Of a stretch of DNA of 64,000 bases, positions 1 to 12,800 are shown in pieces. Position 1 is the stretch's first letter, and each line of letters begins with the position of its first letter. Source of the stretch: Branchiostoma floridae (taxonomy: Eukaryota; Chordata; Leptocardii; Amphioxiformes; Branchiostomatidae); contig NC_049984.1 of assembly GCF_000003815.2 (NCBI RefSeq), positions 5,472,491 through 5,536,490 of the forward strand, in the 5' to 3' direction. The position numbers and the translations under genes are program-made. The notes under the pieces were generated by a model. It did not search any database. It was not told where the DNA came from and saw only the letters and a list, made by a program, of their open reading frames with translations.

Positions 1-50
1 CTGTTGCTCGGCGCCCCGCCACCCTTCACCGCTGCCGCCGCCGTGGCCAT
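1..50 (-). CDS. Possible first coding exon of a divergent gene (partial)
   Basis: On the minus strand an ATG at 50-48 in strong context (AGGATGG, A at -3 and G at +4) opens a frame to the window edge: MATAAAAVKGGGAPSN. Ala/Gly-rich starts of this type are common at real animal first exons in CpG-rich DNA. Only 16 codons are visible, so the product cannot be named. It could be chance in GC-rich sequence. Confidence 0.4.
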   Translation of the reverse strand, partial: MATAAAAVKGGGAPSN

Positions 51-835
51 CCTTTCTCACGTCCGCTGACGGTTGTGAGGAGCCCCGAACCCTTCCCTGT
101 GAGAATCGCGGTGTAAATATCTCGCCCTGGGATTTCTCAGGCGGCTAAAGTTTGCGGAGTGTCGGGCGGCCGCCGCTATGGCAACCGGACGCGACCTGTA
201 ATTCAATCCGACCGGTCGTCAATCAACCCTCGGGTCGTCCCACAAACAAAAAACCTCAATATCTGACCAAAAATTTCAAACTCACACAGCCCAGTGAACC
301 GCCATTTGAGAGAATTATTCCAGGTAAAGGGACCTGTGTGTGCAGAATTTTAAATTTCGGCAGGGGTTTTTAGGTGTTAACTGGTTAAAATTCAGGTTCG
401 GTGATGTTCGGGTTCTCTCGCTCTTTGCACGAACTTCCGGGGCCGCGAGGCGGTTTTTGGAAAAAACGGTCACGTTATTATTCGCGAATTATCGTTTCCT
501 TGCGGACAGAATTCGGTCCGTCCTGTCAAAATTTGTGCAGAAATAGGAATTGATTTTTTATCTCAGTAAAATGGTGGAGAAACAGGACAGATTTTTTATG
601 GGAATAGGAAAATTAGGCGAGTCCAGTGTCGCGACGCACCCCCTGATGAGAGCCTCCATTGGCGCACGAACCATTATTTTGAAATTCATCATGCGCAGTC
701 CCGACCAACATGGCGGGCCAAGTGTCATAAATTTTTATTCTTTTGCAATTTTGTGCACACAAGAAGACGCCGTGGCCCAGCCTGGAGTGTTCCTATGCTA
801 GATTTGGGCGTGTTTCGGCGGTTTTTCGGCGGAAG
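51..835. promoter_or_regulatory. Probable promoter and 5' UTR region, possibly bidirectional
   Basis: This is TATA-less, CpG-containing DNA upstream of the start codon. Visible motifs are a CCATTGGC CCAAT-type box near 657-664, ATGCGCAGT (NRF1-like half) near 691, and CAACATGGCGGG (YY1-like) near 708. YY1 and NRF1 sites are typical of dispersed, often bidirectional, promoters. A short open frame 795-851 would overlap the main start if transcripts include it. Transcription start sites cannot be fixed from sequence. Confidence 0.5.
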
Positions 836-851
836 ATGCCCGTGCTGCTAA
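795..851 (+). other. Upstream ORF overlapping the main start codon
   Basis: ATG at 795 runs 18 codons to TAA at 849-851, in a different frame from and across the main ATG at 836. Its context (CCTATGC) is weak, while the main ATG has A at -3, so leaky scanning is expected. It matters only if transcription starts upstream of 795. Confidence 0.35.
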
Positions 852-860
852 TGCTGTTAG
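836..860 (+). CDS. Exon 1, start codon and signal peptide N-terminus
   Basis: ATG CCC GTG CTG CTA ATG CTG TTA G encodes MPVLLMLL plus the first base of a Val codon, followed by the donor GTGAGG. The start has A at -3 (GGAAGATGC). No in-frame ATG is seen in the bases just upstream. An upstream ATG at 795 is in another frame and in weak context. The peptide is strongly hydrophobic, as expected for the core of a secretion signal, although it lacks a basic residue before the core. The 5' UTR start is unknown. Confidence 0.75.
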
Positions 861-3800
861 GTGAGGATGTGTAGCAATGTGGTGGGGTTGGCACTTCCGG
901 TTGAGCTCTCATTTGGTTTCCGGTTGCTCGGACCATGCACTTACACCACCTTTTTCTCTTCTTTTCTCCAGTTTTCCTGCTGCAAGATGTCCTGCTAGCC
1001 GAAGGTAAGCACATCTCCTCTAGTCTGACCGAATTGCACCCCCAGAACGGCCCTCACGGCGTGCGTTCTCCATAGGGAGCCGCCGTTCGAGTTTATTGTG
1101 GTTATATACAGGTCGTTGGAGCTAATTTGACACTTGCATTAATTAATTTATGATTAATAATATATAAATAAGTTGATTTGGAGTCCGAACGCACGGCGTA
1201 CGGTCCTCTAATTTTGAGAATTTTTCGGGGAATTTTTCACGTTGGCACAGCGCCCGTTTGGACCTGACCCCTTGGGTCACATACACAATACATACAGACG
1301 GGGCTGTCATGAAATGGTGGGCCGACCCTACATATAGGTCAGAGTTCTGCCCTGTTTTCCCCTCCTTCTCCAACCCCTACATTTTTGACATGTCTGTATT
1401 TTGTTCAGAAGTAACGTTTGGGTTTGCTCGCCGCCGTGCTGCGTCATTTCTGGGCGATATTCTGCGGTTAGATTGCGCTGGAGGCTCGCCTGTCTAGACG
1501 CCCATTATTGCCGCGCCTGGAAACTAGACACCGTGCACTCGGGGCTCCAGACAGTGCGGTTTTCCTCAAGCATTCACTCCAAAAAACCCTCCGCAGCCCA
1601 ACATCGTCAGCTCACAGCTTGCAGAGGGAGAATTTTAGCAGTCCTGCGGTTTTACACTCGTATATGGAGTGGGCTGCGGACGTGTGAAAGAGAGGGAAGC
1701 TTATTTTCTAGGTCAGTGGATTTTTCCTTGAGTGGATATGTGGCTGACTAGGCAGAAGGGGATGGGCTTGAGGGTCTGTGGCAGGCTGACAGCACTGCCT
1801 CTCCCCAACATCACTCTCTCCCTGGCACGCATAAGTGTAGCTGCGAGGCATTGTCAGATATTGTCAAGGGTGTATACAGCAGAACCCACAGTTCCTAGGC
1901 TTTTCCACCAGGTGTTACTTGTTTTTCTTGGCAGGGGAGTGAAGTGTGGAGGCAGGGAGGGTAGGTGTGTACAGGAGCAAAAGACAGGCGTGAGGAGGGG
2001 TCACATGTGTATACATCAACTCCTGTCCCCCAAAACATTTCATCCGAGATGTTTCGGTCCAGATTGCATCCTCGTTTGCGTCTTTCGGTCAGCATAATTC
2101 TGCGCAGGGCTCCAAAAATATGGTTGTTTACCACCAGACAACAAAGCCAGGAAGGCTTCTAGGCACAGGGAAACCATAGGGCCCTGGTCATGACATTTGG
2201 ATTTTTATGGGGATCATGTGACGTTCAGTCTGTCAAAACAGGCTCCAGCCTCTCCAGCTCCCCTGCCCTTTGTCCAAAGAAACATGTCAGTCCTACGCAC
2301 GATTTCGCTTCGTTCGCTACCGGCGGTTTATTCCTGAAAATTTTGCAGGGCGCTTTTTTACGTCTGGTAAAGCGGGATGTAGGGAGGGAGAGCAGTGTGC
2401 AGAGGGGTTAGATTAACGGAATATCTGGTGCTGCAAATCTAGGTCAGAGCTGCATATAGACAGCCTTCTCCATTAGCCAATCCTTATCTAGAGACCGTAA
2501 TGACTGAGGATGGTACCTGCATTCTCAACTGACAGTTCAACAATATCTTACCCTTTTATTTTTTTCTCTCACATAGACTCAGAATTTTTTCATGGTGTTT
2601 CTAAATCTAGTGGTCTTTTCAAAGCAAGATGGAACAAATATTGACGATATCAGAGATCAATACCATTTGCTGGAAACTCATAATTTTTATTGACATCTGT
2701 TTCTTTTGATGTTTTGTCCAAAATATAAAACATTATCTGTGTTACCAGACACTAGTTGGTGTAAAGCAATTTAGAATGTGGTTAATGCTTATTAAGCAGT
2801 CAAAGGTTGAATTGTTTATGCCCCAAATAAGGTACCTCTAGATTTTCTACTTTGACTTAACCTTAAGGTACTAAAATGATTACATGATATTAACATTTCT
2901 ATCTATTTACCCTTTTGAATTATTTAATTGTGTTTTGAACTATTGCATAGCTATTCTTTGCAACAATTAGACATATATCAGATATTGACACAGACCTAGA
3001 CAACCTGTGTCATACCAACCTGGTGATAATGCCACAATCATATTTTTGCCATGCTGGCGGCCTGGGTTGCCCTTGAGTCTTTTAAGGACTTGGTGTGAAA
3101 GGCCCAGACTGCACTCAGTATTCACAGTTGGCTCTTGTTTGACTAGCATGCTGCCGTTCACCTTATTGGCCAGGCATCTCCGCACTTTCAGACAATTAAT
3201 TGCGTCTGGGAGAAACATTACAATAAGCCATGCCCAAGAGCAGGCGAGTACCGTGGGCATAGCTCATGCGTTGGCTTCAACTCCGTAGAACGGATTCTGT
3301 ATGCATAATAATGTAGACTGCAAGAGGTCAGGTGAGCCGGCAATGTTGTCATGCATGAGTTGCTATCATGACTCCCGATCCATTTTTTCTCTCTCCCCCC
3401 CTCTCTCTCTCGCTGAGTCTCTCCCCAACAAAGCATATTATTAATATTGATCCGCCCTGTCTAGACCGAAGAACTCTGAGAGCTGACATTTTTAGAATGT
3501 TCCAGAAAGGTGCGTGTTGCAAAGTGGGTTCTAATTGGGAGCGAAAAGAAAGTGCTTCTAAAGGTTCTGAGTGGGCGTCTGACGGCATGAAAAATTCTGT
3601 ATGTGACAATGAACATGACTAACTGGTTAATCGGTCGGCCTCGGCAACTAGATACAACATGATTGGGATAGCTGAGTTTTTAGGGGCTCATGTAAATTCT
3701 TCGCCGATGTTTTAGAGACACAAGTACAGTAGATTCGGTTCAGGTTGCAGTGCTTGAATTTTGCGGTTAGATTAAAGTGAAGAGTTTGCGGTTGAGACGA

Positions 3801-6800
3801 TAGAAGTCGCACAATGGAAGCCAGAACATATTTGTTTGTGGTGGGATGACCACAAAACCACAGAAACCGCATGCTCAAAAACACTGCAGGGCTCAGAATA
3901 CTGGGTATGGCTGAGTCACTGTGCTCCCAAAATCAGAGCTTTGCGCCAAATCTTCTTACTCTTTAGTACACCAGTACTGCACAATAGTGTATTGTACTCT
4001 GAATACATGTATGAAATATAGTAGCAGGGCTCGAAATACCACCTACATATGCAGTTTGGTGCAGGTAAAATTGTAGCTGTGCAGGTATTTCTGGTGTCTA
4101 CCTGCACCTAACCTGCACTGGTCTATGTACTGGGTTTTATACATAAATGTCCTATGATGAAGGTGTATATGGATTGTTATCAGCTGCATTGACTGTTACG
4201 ACTTATAAAGTATTCCTAAATTCAGAGTGGTGCCTGTATAATTTGTCTGATGCAGGTAATAATACCTGCACCAGTGCAGGTATGCAGAAAAAAGTATTTC
4301 GAGCCTTGAGCAGTGTATACATGAAGATTTTATTTACTTGTTAATGACGTGCTTCATTTCAAGAATTCACATACCAACTACTGTATGTAGATTTTTTAAG
4401 AGTATATTGATCTTTTAGGCTCATTGTAGGTAATGTGTCAAAGTTGGGGGCCCCTCGGCATTGCTTATAAATGTTAATCTCCATCCAGATCCACAGTGAG
4501 TAATGTATAGTATCAAACTTCTCCGGTGCCCGTTTGACTCCCTTAGCCGGCTACACTCCTTGGCCAGCTTTGATACTATCTTATGGTACCTTAGGATCTG
4601 CTTGGAGATTAATAAATGTATTGCTGCCAGCTATGACCTATTACCCATGATGCATCACACTGCAGATGTGCATTTGAAACCATGAACTAACATATTACCA
4701 TGTGAATATCTTACCATGTGTCACATTACCTCGTATGCAAAGCCAGCAAATCGTCGAAGAGATTAAAGAATCTCGGCATGAAAAGAAGCTTGCAGATGAA
4801 GTGAAAGCCAGGAAGTTAGGGAAGTTGAATATTTTGTACATCAAGGCTCGAAATACTGGGTGCATGTGCACCCAGGTGCACCCAAAATTGGAGCTGTGCA
4901 CCCAATTATTTTCTGTGGATGCACAGGTTGTACCCAAATATTTTCTTAGGTTTATTTATGTAAAGATATCAAAGTACATGTATAGAGGTCTACTTGTAAA
5001 CATCATATTCTTGACATCTAAAAAGTGTTAGAAAGATAATAAAAAATGTCTGTCATGGTACTTGTTTAAGAATTTGGTTATTACTTAAATTTGAGTCGTG
5101 CACCCAAAATTTTTGTAGTGCACCCAATTTTTTAAGCACCTAATACCAAAAATGAATTTCGAGCCCTGTACATACATATGATAGAAAGTCGTGAGATGTC
5201 ATTGCTACTACATTGTATTTTACATGCAGAACAGATGGGACAAAAGATACGCACCAGATATACGTTTCTAGGTGCGTGGGTAATGGTGACAGTGTCCACC
5301 CAAGTTATGCATTAGAAGATTGCTGTTAAGATGTCTGAATGTTAAGTGCTCCATCATTTATGTGTCTTTGAATGTCTTCACTCTGTTGAAGAAAGTGGTG
5401 TGAGGACCACTCAGGGGACCGATACAATCTGGTGTGTGCAGACAGGTGGTCACTAGAGACAGGCTTCTTGATGCTCGTGTGAATGGGGAAGGACCTACAA
5501 AAAGTGGTGACATTGGCAAGGTTACATCCTTATGTAAAATGGTTTTTCACTTCTGTCTGTGTCTGTGTGTCTGTGTGTGTGTCTGAACACGGTAAGACCT
5601 GGAATGGATTGTGTTGCAGTGGCGACGGCACTGTAATATGTTGGTGTGACATGGAATGGATTGTGTTGCAGTGGCGACAGCACTGTAATATGTTGGTGTG
5701 TGTGTGTGTTGGTATCCCCCCACCCCCCAAAATAAAGTCTGAAAATATGTTTGGGGGACATCAAAAAAACTTATTTTTGCTAATACAGTGAGTGTCATTA
5801 CACCTGACTTAGTCAGCTGGCAAAATTTGCCCCCCAGACTCAACTCCCATATGCTGAAATATGGATTAGCAGCATTTCACCATCAGACCACCCCTCCACC
5901 ATATGAAATTTGTTACTGCTGCCTATGATTTTGCTGTTCAACTTTATTTCATGTTGTGTATCCCTAATTATTTTTTCTATGTAGGAAAATCTTAATTTTT
6001 AGATTAGGTTCCCATAAATGACTTTTTGAGCTCTGTAATTCTAAAAATATGCAGCATGTACTCCACTTTTTTTGCTGTTCAAAGCTGATTACATCACTAA
6101 TGGCCAGACGTAGAATGTCCATTGAAGTCTACGCCGGATGTAAATTTCCACGGCGAATAAACGTATCATACATGTCTGAACACCCTTGACTTGAGGAGTT
6201 ATACGGAGCATACATTACAGTACATTAACATTTTTTCCAGACATCGTTAAACTGCCTGCTTTGAACTAATGTGCCCCACTGTCCTTTATATCATGCAGCC
6301 CATTATCAGTAGCAGAAATACTCCCTAGCCTTCCATCACGGAAAAGGAGGTGTTTCGCTTTATAGTCAATTAGTTTTGCCAAAGGGTTTGCTGCCACGTG
6401 AATTGTAGGAGGAATTAAAAAAATCCAACATTAGCTGTGCGTGAGAAATTTGTACAACCGTAATTATCATAGTTTTGTGCTGTGTTATGCTCTTACAAAG
6501 TGCGAATTATGCGTCTAGAGCCAGGCTAGCTTTTTCCGAAGTCGTAAATCAGGGAATCGCGGGATGAGAGCACGCCGTTAGTTGACGGAGACTTGTCACG
6601 CCGCGCCGAGCGACGGCGAGTATCAGCCCTCCGCAGCTGCACTTGAAATACGGCTCCTAGGCCTGCCTCTCTGTCTATGATTGTGATTGACCCAAATACA
6701 TGATGGCTTGGCTGGCAGTCTGCTCACGTAGGGTCCGTGAGGCTCTTACATGTGCCAAGCTCCTGACACACAAATTTAGACATGAAGCCTTGCAGCTTTT

Positions 6801-9800
6801 CAAAATGCTAAAGAGGCCCCAAACCTTCCCGCGAGGGCTTGAGTATTAAACTTGGAATGAAAACGAGATATCCGCATCCCTTATTATAAATGTATGTACA
6901 TGCAGTGCATATTTTATGACAAGTTCTTTCATGGGCAAGGAGAAATACATAATTGAAATAAGGAGTGAACATAAGTTGATATTCTATATTTAAAAAAAAA
7001 ATTGGTTCAAACAGTATGCAATAGTCAAAATCATTTATTTGTGAACATGACTGGCCAGATGGTTGTGGAATTTTTAAGGAATTTTTTGTTACATTAGACA
7101 TTATTAACTGTTCATCATTATATGCAATAATTCAGCACTTGAGAAAGAGTGTGGAAGTTGAATACTAACTACTACCAGTGGATTAGCCCCCAGCTTTAGT
7201 GCTTGCACAAATGTGCGGCGCAAGGACTATAGAAGTGGAGATGTGCATCGACCTATACACTGAAAGGTGTGGGAACTGTTTTAACTTATTGTGTCTAGAA
7301 AATATATGTGGTTGGTTGATGTGAGTTTTGCCAGGACTTAAAAATAAATATTTGGAACGTTGGAGAAGAGATAGCCAGTTTCGTGCCTGGCTCCTTGTCA
7401 GTTGATGCGAGTTTTACCATGAGTTATAAATGAATATTTGGAACATTGCAAAAGAGATAGCCAGTTTCTTGCCTGGTGATAGAATATTCAGATAGCAAGG
7501 AACTTAGTTGAAATGGTTTGGCCATGGCCAACCACAAGTTATAAATAAATATTTGGAACCTTGCTGCAAAGATAGCGTGTTTTGTTCCCGGTGATTGAAG
7601 ATTCAAATAGCAAGGAACTTTGTTCAGCACTTTGGCAATGGCTCCTTGTCAGTTGATGCAAGTTTTACCATGAGTTATAGATGAATATTTGGAGCATTGT
7701 GGAGGAGATAGCCAGTTTCGTTCCTAGTGATTATCGTGTCCTGGTCAACGCTCCCTACAGCTCCCAGTGGCAGATTTATATTGTTCACTTTAATGCAGAC
7801 TTTTACTAGCAAGCTGTCGCCGACAAACAGACAGGCGATGCATTTTCCCCGCTAGGCCTTTTTACGCTGGATGCTTGCTCGGAAACGGGTTTGATATGCA
7901 CGAGGCTTCCTCGCTGCTCAAGCTGTGTGAGACTAACTTGGTTGGGAGCAGGGAAGTTTAATCATACTGGAGGGTATGTATGTCCGTAATGGTTTTTGAA
8001 GGAAGCCAGCTGCTTTGTAAATTGTAGCTGATACTAGTGATTTTGATTGTGTGTGTGTGTGTTTGTGTGTGAGGCACCTTTGATGCAAGCAGTTTTCTGT
8101 ACTGGACATAGTAGAATTCTTTTACACAACCAGTGAATACTCACTTTGCTTGCGTTTTGATGTCTCTCAGACACCTTCCTCAGAGCTTCTAATAACTGGA
8201 GTTCTGCTTCTCGCAGGGTCGGTTGGATTTTTTTTTCTCTTATTAAGAGTCTTAAATTTTTGTTTAGATTTTGGCCAAAACTATAGTATTACAATACAAT
8301 TTAACAAAGTCAAGGTGAAATGCATAATATGGACACTTCAAGTTTGTGTAATGGTTAAAAACTTGTGTATACGTTTATTCTTCATTCGGTTAGACTAAGG
8401 CAGTTTTTTTCTATTTGAATAGGAAGCAGTATAAATAAAAATTCTAACTGGAAACTCTGTGACTTCACCACCCACCCCCCCAAAAAGCCTAAGGTCGGCA
8501 GGTTTTTGTAGGGTAGATGGGGAAACGGAAAACACAACAATTAATTTCCCAGGCCTGTGTAAGGTCTGGTTTGAAGTGCAACGTGAGAGATTAAGGGATC
8601 ACTACCAGTAACATCACTTTCTAAATTAAACCTGTGAGGCTCATCATGGGGTTTAAACGAGTCTCTACTCCAATGTTACATTATACATAGCTTCAATGTC
8701 TTGAACCCTTTAAAGAGCCCAAGGTTTTCATTATTGTGTTTTTATGTTTAGTGTAAACACATCGTATCACTGAAAATTTCTTGGAATAGTTCTTAGAATT
8801 TAGCACAAAAATTATTCAAATGAAAGAATATTAACTTCATGTTCATGATGTTATTTGCATAGTTATTATAAATGCTAAATGTAAGTGCTGGCAATAAATA
8901 AACATTTTTAGAATATGATTTAATACAAATGTCACATAAGACTAACGTTGAAATTTGTTCAGCTTTTTTTCATGCATTGTGAATATTGCATACTTTCATA
9001 TATGTAGATTATGATGTAATACAGACTTCATATTTGCATAGCAGTTGGAGCCAATCAGATAGCTTAATACATATTATATGCCTGGCATATTAAGAACCTT
9101 GCGTAGTGACAAATTGTGTTGATAGGCATTGAATTTAAAGATATAAATGTATAATTCTACTAATTTATTTAAGATATTTGCATCATGTGTGTTAATTAGA
9201 ATGGCGGAATTTTGCAAGCATCAACAATAGACCCTAAAAATGTCATCCTCTGGAAATTGATGGCAAAGCGGTGGGTCTACTGTAGTTGTAGGAAAGAAAA
9301 TTACATCTTCAAGTTCGAAGTAATCAAGTATCATTTTGCACTGCTAGATTAATTTCCACAATCACTGAGCCAAGTCCTTGTACCACAACAATTTTGCCGT
9401 CAGAATCAGAGACTGATGTCTGAATACTGATAAATTTGTACATAAATTCTAGGATAAAGATAGGTAGTCTTGACATGTTATGACACTGCCACCAACATTT
9501 TTTTTCTAAGAAACTCCAAGAAATCTTTAAGGTCCTTAGGATTGGGGTTGGGTTGTCCTGAACCTACTGCTAAGTAAACATGAAGTTTGCTGAGTTGACC
9601 TGAGTTTGTGTTAGGAAGAAAGTTACGCTTATATCTAAATCAATGGAAGTGATCATATATATATATATATATACACAGGATCGAAGTACCACCTGCATAT
9701 TATCTATATGTGCTGGTTAGTGCTGGTGAAATTGGAGCTGTGCAGATATTTCTGATGCCTACCTGTACCTAGTAATTGTAGCTGTGCAGGTATTTCTAAT

Positions 9801-12800
9801 GTCTATACCTGTACCTACATTTCTGATGTCTACCTACAACTACAACTGACCACCTGTACATAAGGACCACCTGGCTAATATGGTCACTTATGGTCACTTT
9901 TGGTGGTTTTCCTACTAACTCAAACATGAAGAACCCTGTCTCTAGTGACCACCTGTCTACATAGACCAGATTTTATTGGTCCCAAGTTGTCTTCTTGGGC
10001 AACTTTTACTGCATTTCATGCCCCTGTATTATATCTTATGTAACTCCCCTTGTAATGTTGTACCTTTGCCCAAACTGGCCCAAACTAGCCTTCCTGCGCC
10101 ACAGAGTTGGTTTTCTGCCAAGACGGGGTCTGAGCGGGTAACTGTGAGCATGCCATATTCAGTGTCCTTTTGTGCGCTTACCCATAAAGACGTGTGCAGA
10201 CGTTCACGCTAAAGGTCACTGCTTGTGTTTAACGTTTACGTCTAATCATCAAGCAGATGTTGTGGGAGATATGGCTGTTTTTATTGTCGAGTTTTTCAGA
10301 CATCTTGATTTTGTTGCACGCGATTGCTACCCCCGCCCACGGCTGCAGATACGTTTGGATGTGAGGAAGGATTGCTTCCCCTTCTCGAATTCCATTTTAA
10401 TGTCTGTCACGTACGATCTGCAGAATCGTTCGACTGCACGTCCCAAAACCTTGTCCTTCCAGCTCTAGATTATGTTTTGCTCATATCAGTTTTTGATGCA
10501 AACTTAATCACTTTCACTTATCTTTGCTTACTTTGGTCAAAGTTCAACTTTCCCCCATATTTTACCACAACAATTGTATGTATTGTCTAAGTTGCTAAGT
10601 ATCAAAACATCACAATGATACAAGTTCAAGGCAGATGTATCGGTTTGCCTTGTTTTTGGATTTTTTTGTTACTTTTCTGCATGTCTCTTTCTAACTGTCC
10701 CACATGTTCGTAGCTATAACTTATTAGTGGACACAAAAGAATTGTGACATTGCATTTAGTGACATTTAACACCTGCCAGTATTTTTTTGTTGTATCTACA
10801 TGTACTACCATGCTTTGTGATACACAGCTAAGAACAAAAGTATCCATACCGTCATAACTTTTAGTTTGTTTTCTCATGAAAGCTGGTTTTATTCTTCTTT
10901 CTATAAACTCTAGATTCAAGTTTCAAACATTTCTAGTTACAATTGCACGACAGTATAAATTTTGTGAACATAGACTATGATAGAGTAATTAAGTTCCATT
11001 GTGAACTGTGTATGTACTGTTCTACTCCTCAAGGGCTCGAAATTCACATGTGCACGTAGGTGCACCCAAAATTGGAGCTGTGCACCCAATTATTTTCTGT
11101 GGGTGCACAGGGTGCACCCAAATATTTTCTTACGTTTATGTATGTAGAGATATCAAAGTATACTTGTATACATCATATTCTTGACATCTAAGTGTTAGAA
11201 AGGTAATAAAAATGTCTGTCATGGTACTTTTTAAAAGAATTTGATAGCTTGTAACTGGTTATTACTTAAATTTAGTGGTGCACCCAAAATTTTTTTGGTG
11301 CAACCAATTGTTTAAGCTGGGTGCACCAGTGCACCTAATCCAAAAAATGAATTTCGAGCCCTGTCCTCACATATAGTTAGAGTGGGGGTGAAAGTCAGTA
11401 ATGTGTCAACCTAACCTTTGTGACTTGTTGGTTAGTGTGACTGTATGGAAGCATTGTCTGAATCCTTCATTTGACGGAATCGATGACGTCCCAAACAAGA
11501 GTGCCAGGTGACAGGACTTTATTGCGAAACACGGATCCCCTTTAAATATTCATTGTGTCCAGACTTCAAAAGCTTGTGGAATGAATACCTGTGGGCACGC
11601 AGTGTCTCACGAAGGCCTGTTGCACCTGCCGGCTGTCTGGATTCTCTAATTGAATTTCCTGGAGGATAAGCTGGGACGCTCGATGCTGTGTCGGCAGGTT
11701 CCCGTGGCCTCTTGCACGTAAAGGTTCCGCTTATGACAGCAAACTTGGTTTATTAAATGGTAACTATATATGACTATAGTAGGGGAACCAAATGATAGCT
11801 TGTTTTGCTGGCAAACTTGGTTATTAAATGGTAACTATATATGTCTAACAGAGGAACCAAATGATAGCTTTTTTTTCTTGTAGGTAAAGGTTCTGCTTAG
11901 GTTACGCTGGCAAACTTGGTTATTAAATGGTAACTATATATGTCGAGCAGAATAAAAAAATGATAGCTTGTTGCGCCGGCAAACTTGGTTATTAAACGGT
12001 AACTATATATGACTAGTAGAGGAACCAAATGATAGCTTTTTTGGTTGGTGCGGGGGCTGGGCATGCAAAAAGATTTGCCGGCCTAGTTCTCGAGGCCTCT
12101 TGCATGCAAAGGTTCCGCTTATGACAGCAAACTTGGTTATTAAACGGTAACTATATATGTCTAGCAGAAGAACCAAATGATACGCTAAGCTTGTTTGCTG
12201 GCAAACTTGGTTATTAAAAGGGTTTATATGTCGAGCTGAAGAACCAAATGATAGCTTGTTTTGCTGGCAAACTTGGTTATTAAATGGTAACTATATATGA
12301 CCAGTAGAGGAACCAAATGAAGCTTTTGGGGGGTTGGTGCGGGGGCTGGCAGAGAAGAGCAAAAAAAGTTAGTTGGCCTAGTTCTCGTGGCCTCTTGCAT
12401 GTAAAGGTTCCGCTTGCGCTGGCAAACTTGGTTATTAAAAGGTAACTATATAGCAGAGGAACCAAAAGCTTTTTTTGTTGGCGGGGGTCTTTGTAATTGT
12501 AAGGGAAAAGAAGAAATATTTGTTTTGGCTTTATCATTTAAGTCTGCAGTTTTTGTGGGAACCTCAAACTTAATCTAGATGTTCACTGTGAAGTTTCTTG
12601 TCTTGCTGCTGTCTATGTCATTACTTGGCCATTGAAGGGAATAGGTCTGTAGTTACCTTTTTGTCCACTTAAGTCAGGTGTCCTAATTGTTCAGTAACAG
12701 AGACGTCATAGAAGTGGTTGAATGGCTCATTTTCTGCAAAGACTGGTACTGTACACTCAGTCAAGTTCACAAGTTTTGATACCTGACTTTTCACAGACTT

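Larger units (their letters stand above)
1005..4024. other. Start of intron 2, mostly unique sequence
   Basis: There are no supported coding exons. It holds the two SMAD palindromes and a CT-rich tract at about 3388-3420. The first kilobase keeps some CpG. I see no clear repeat boundaries here. Confidence 0.5.

Noticed and set aside
11692-12480. CRISPR-like regular repeats
   Set aside because: Repeat units are 70-150 bp, diverged and not separated by unique spacers, and the genome is an animal's.
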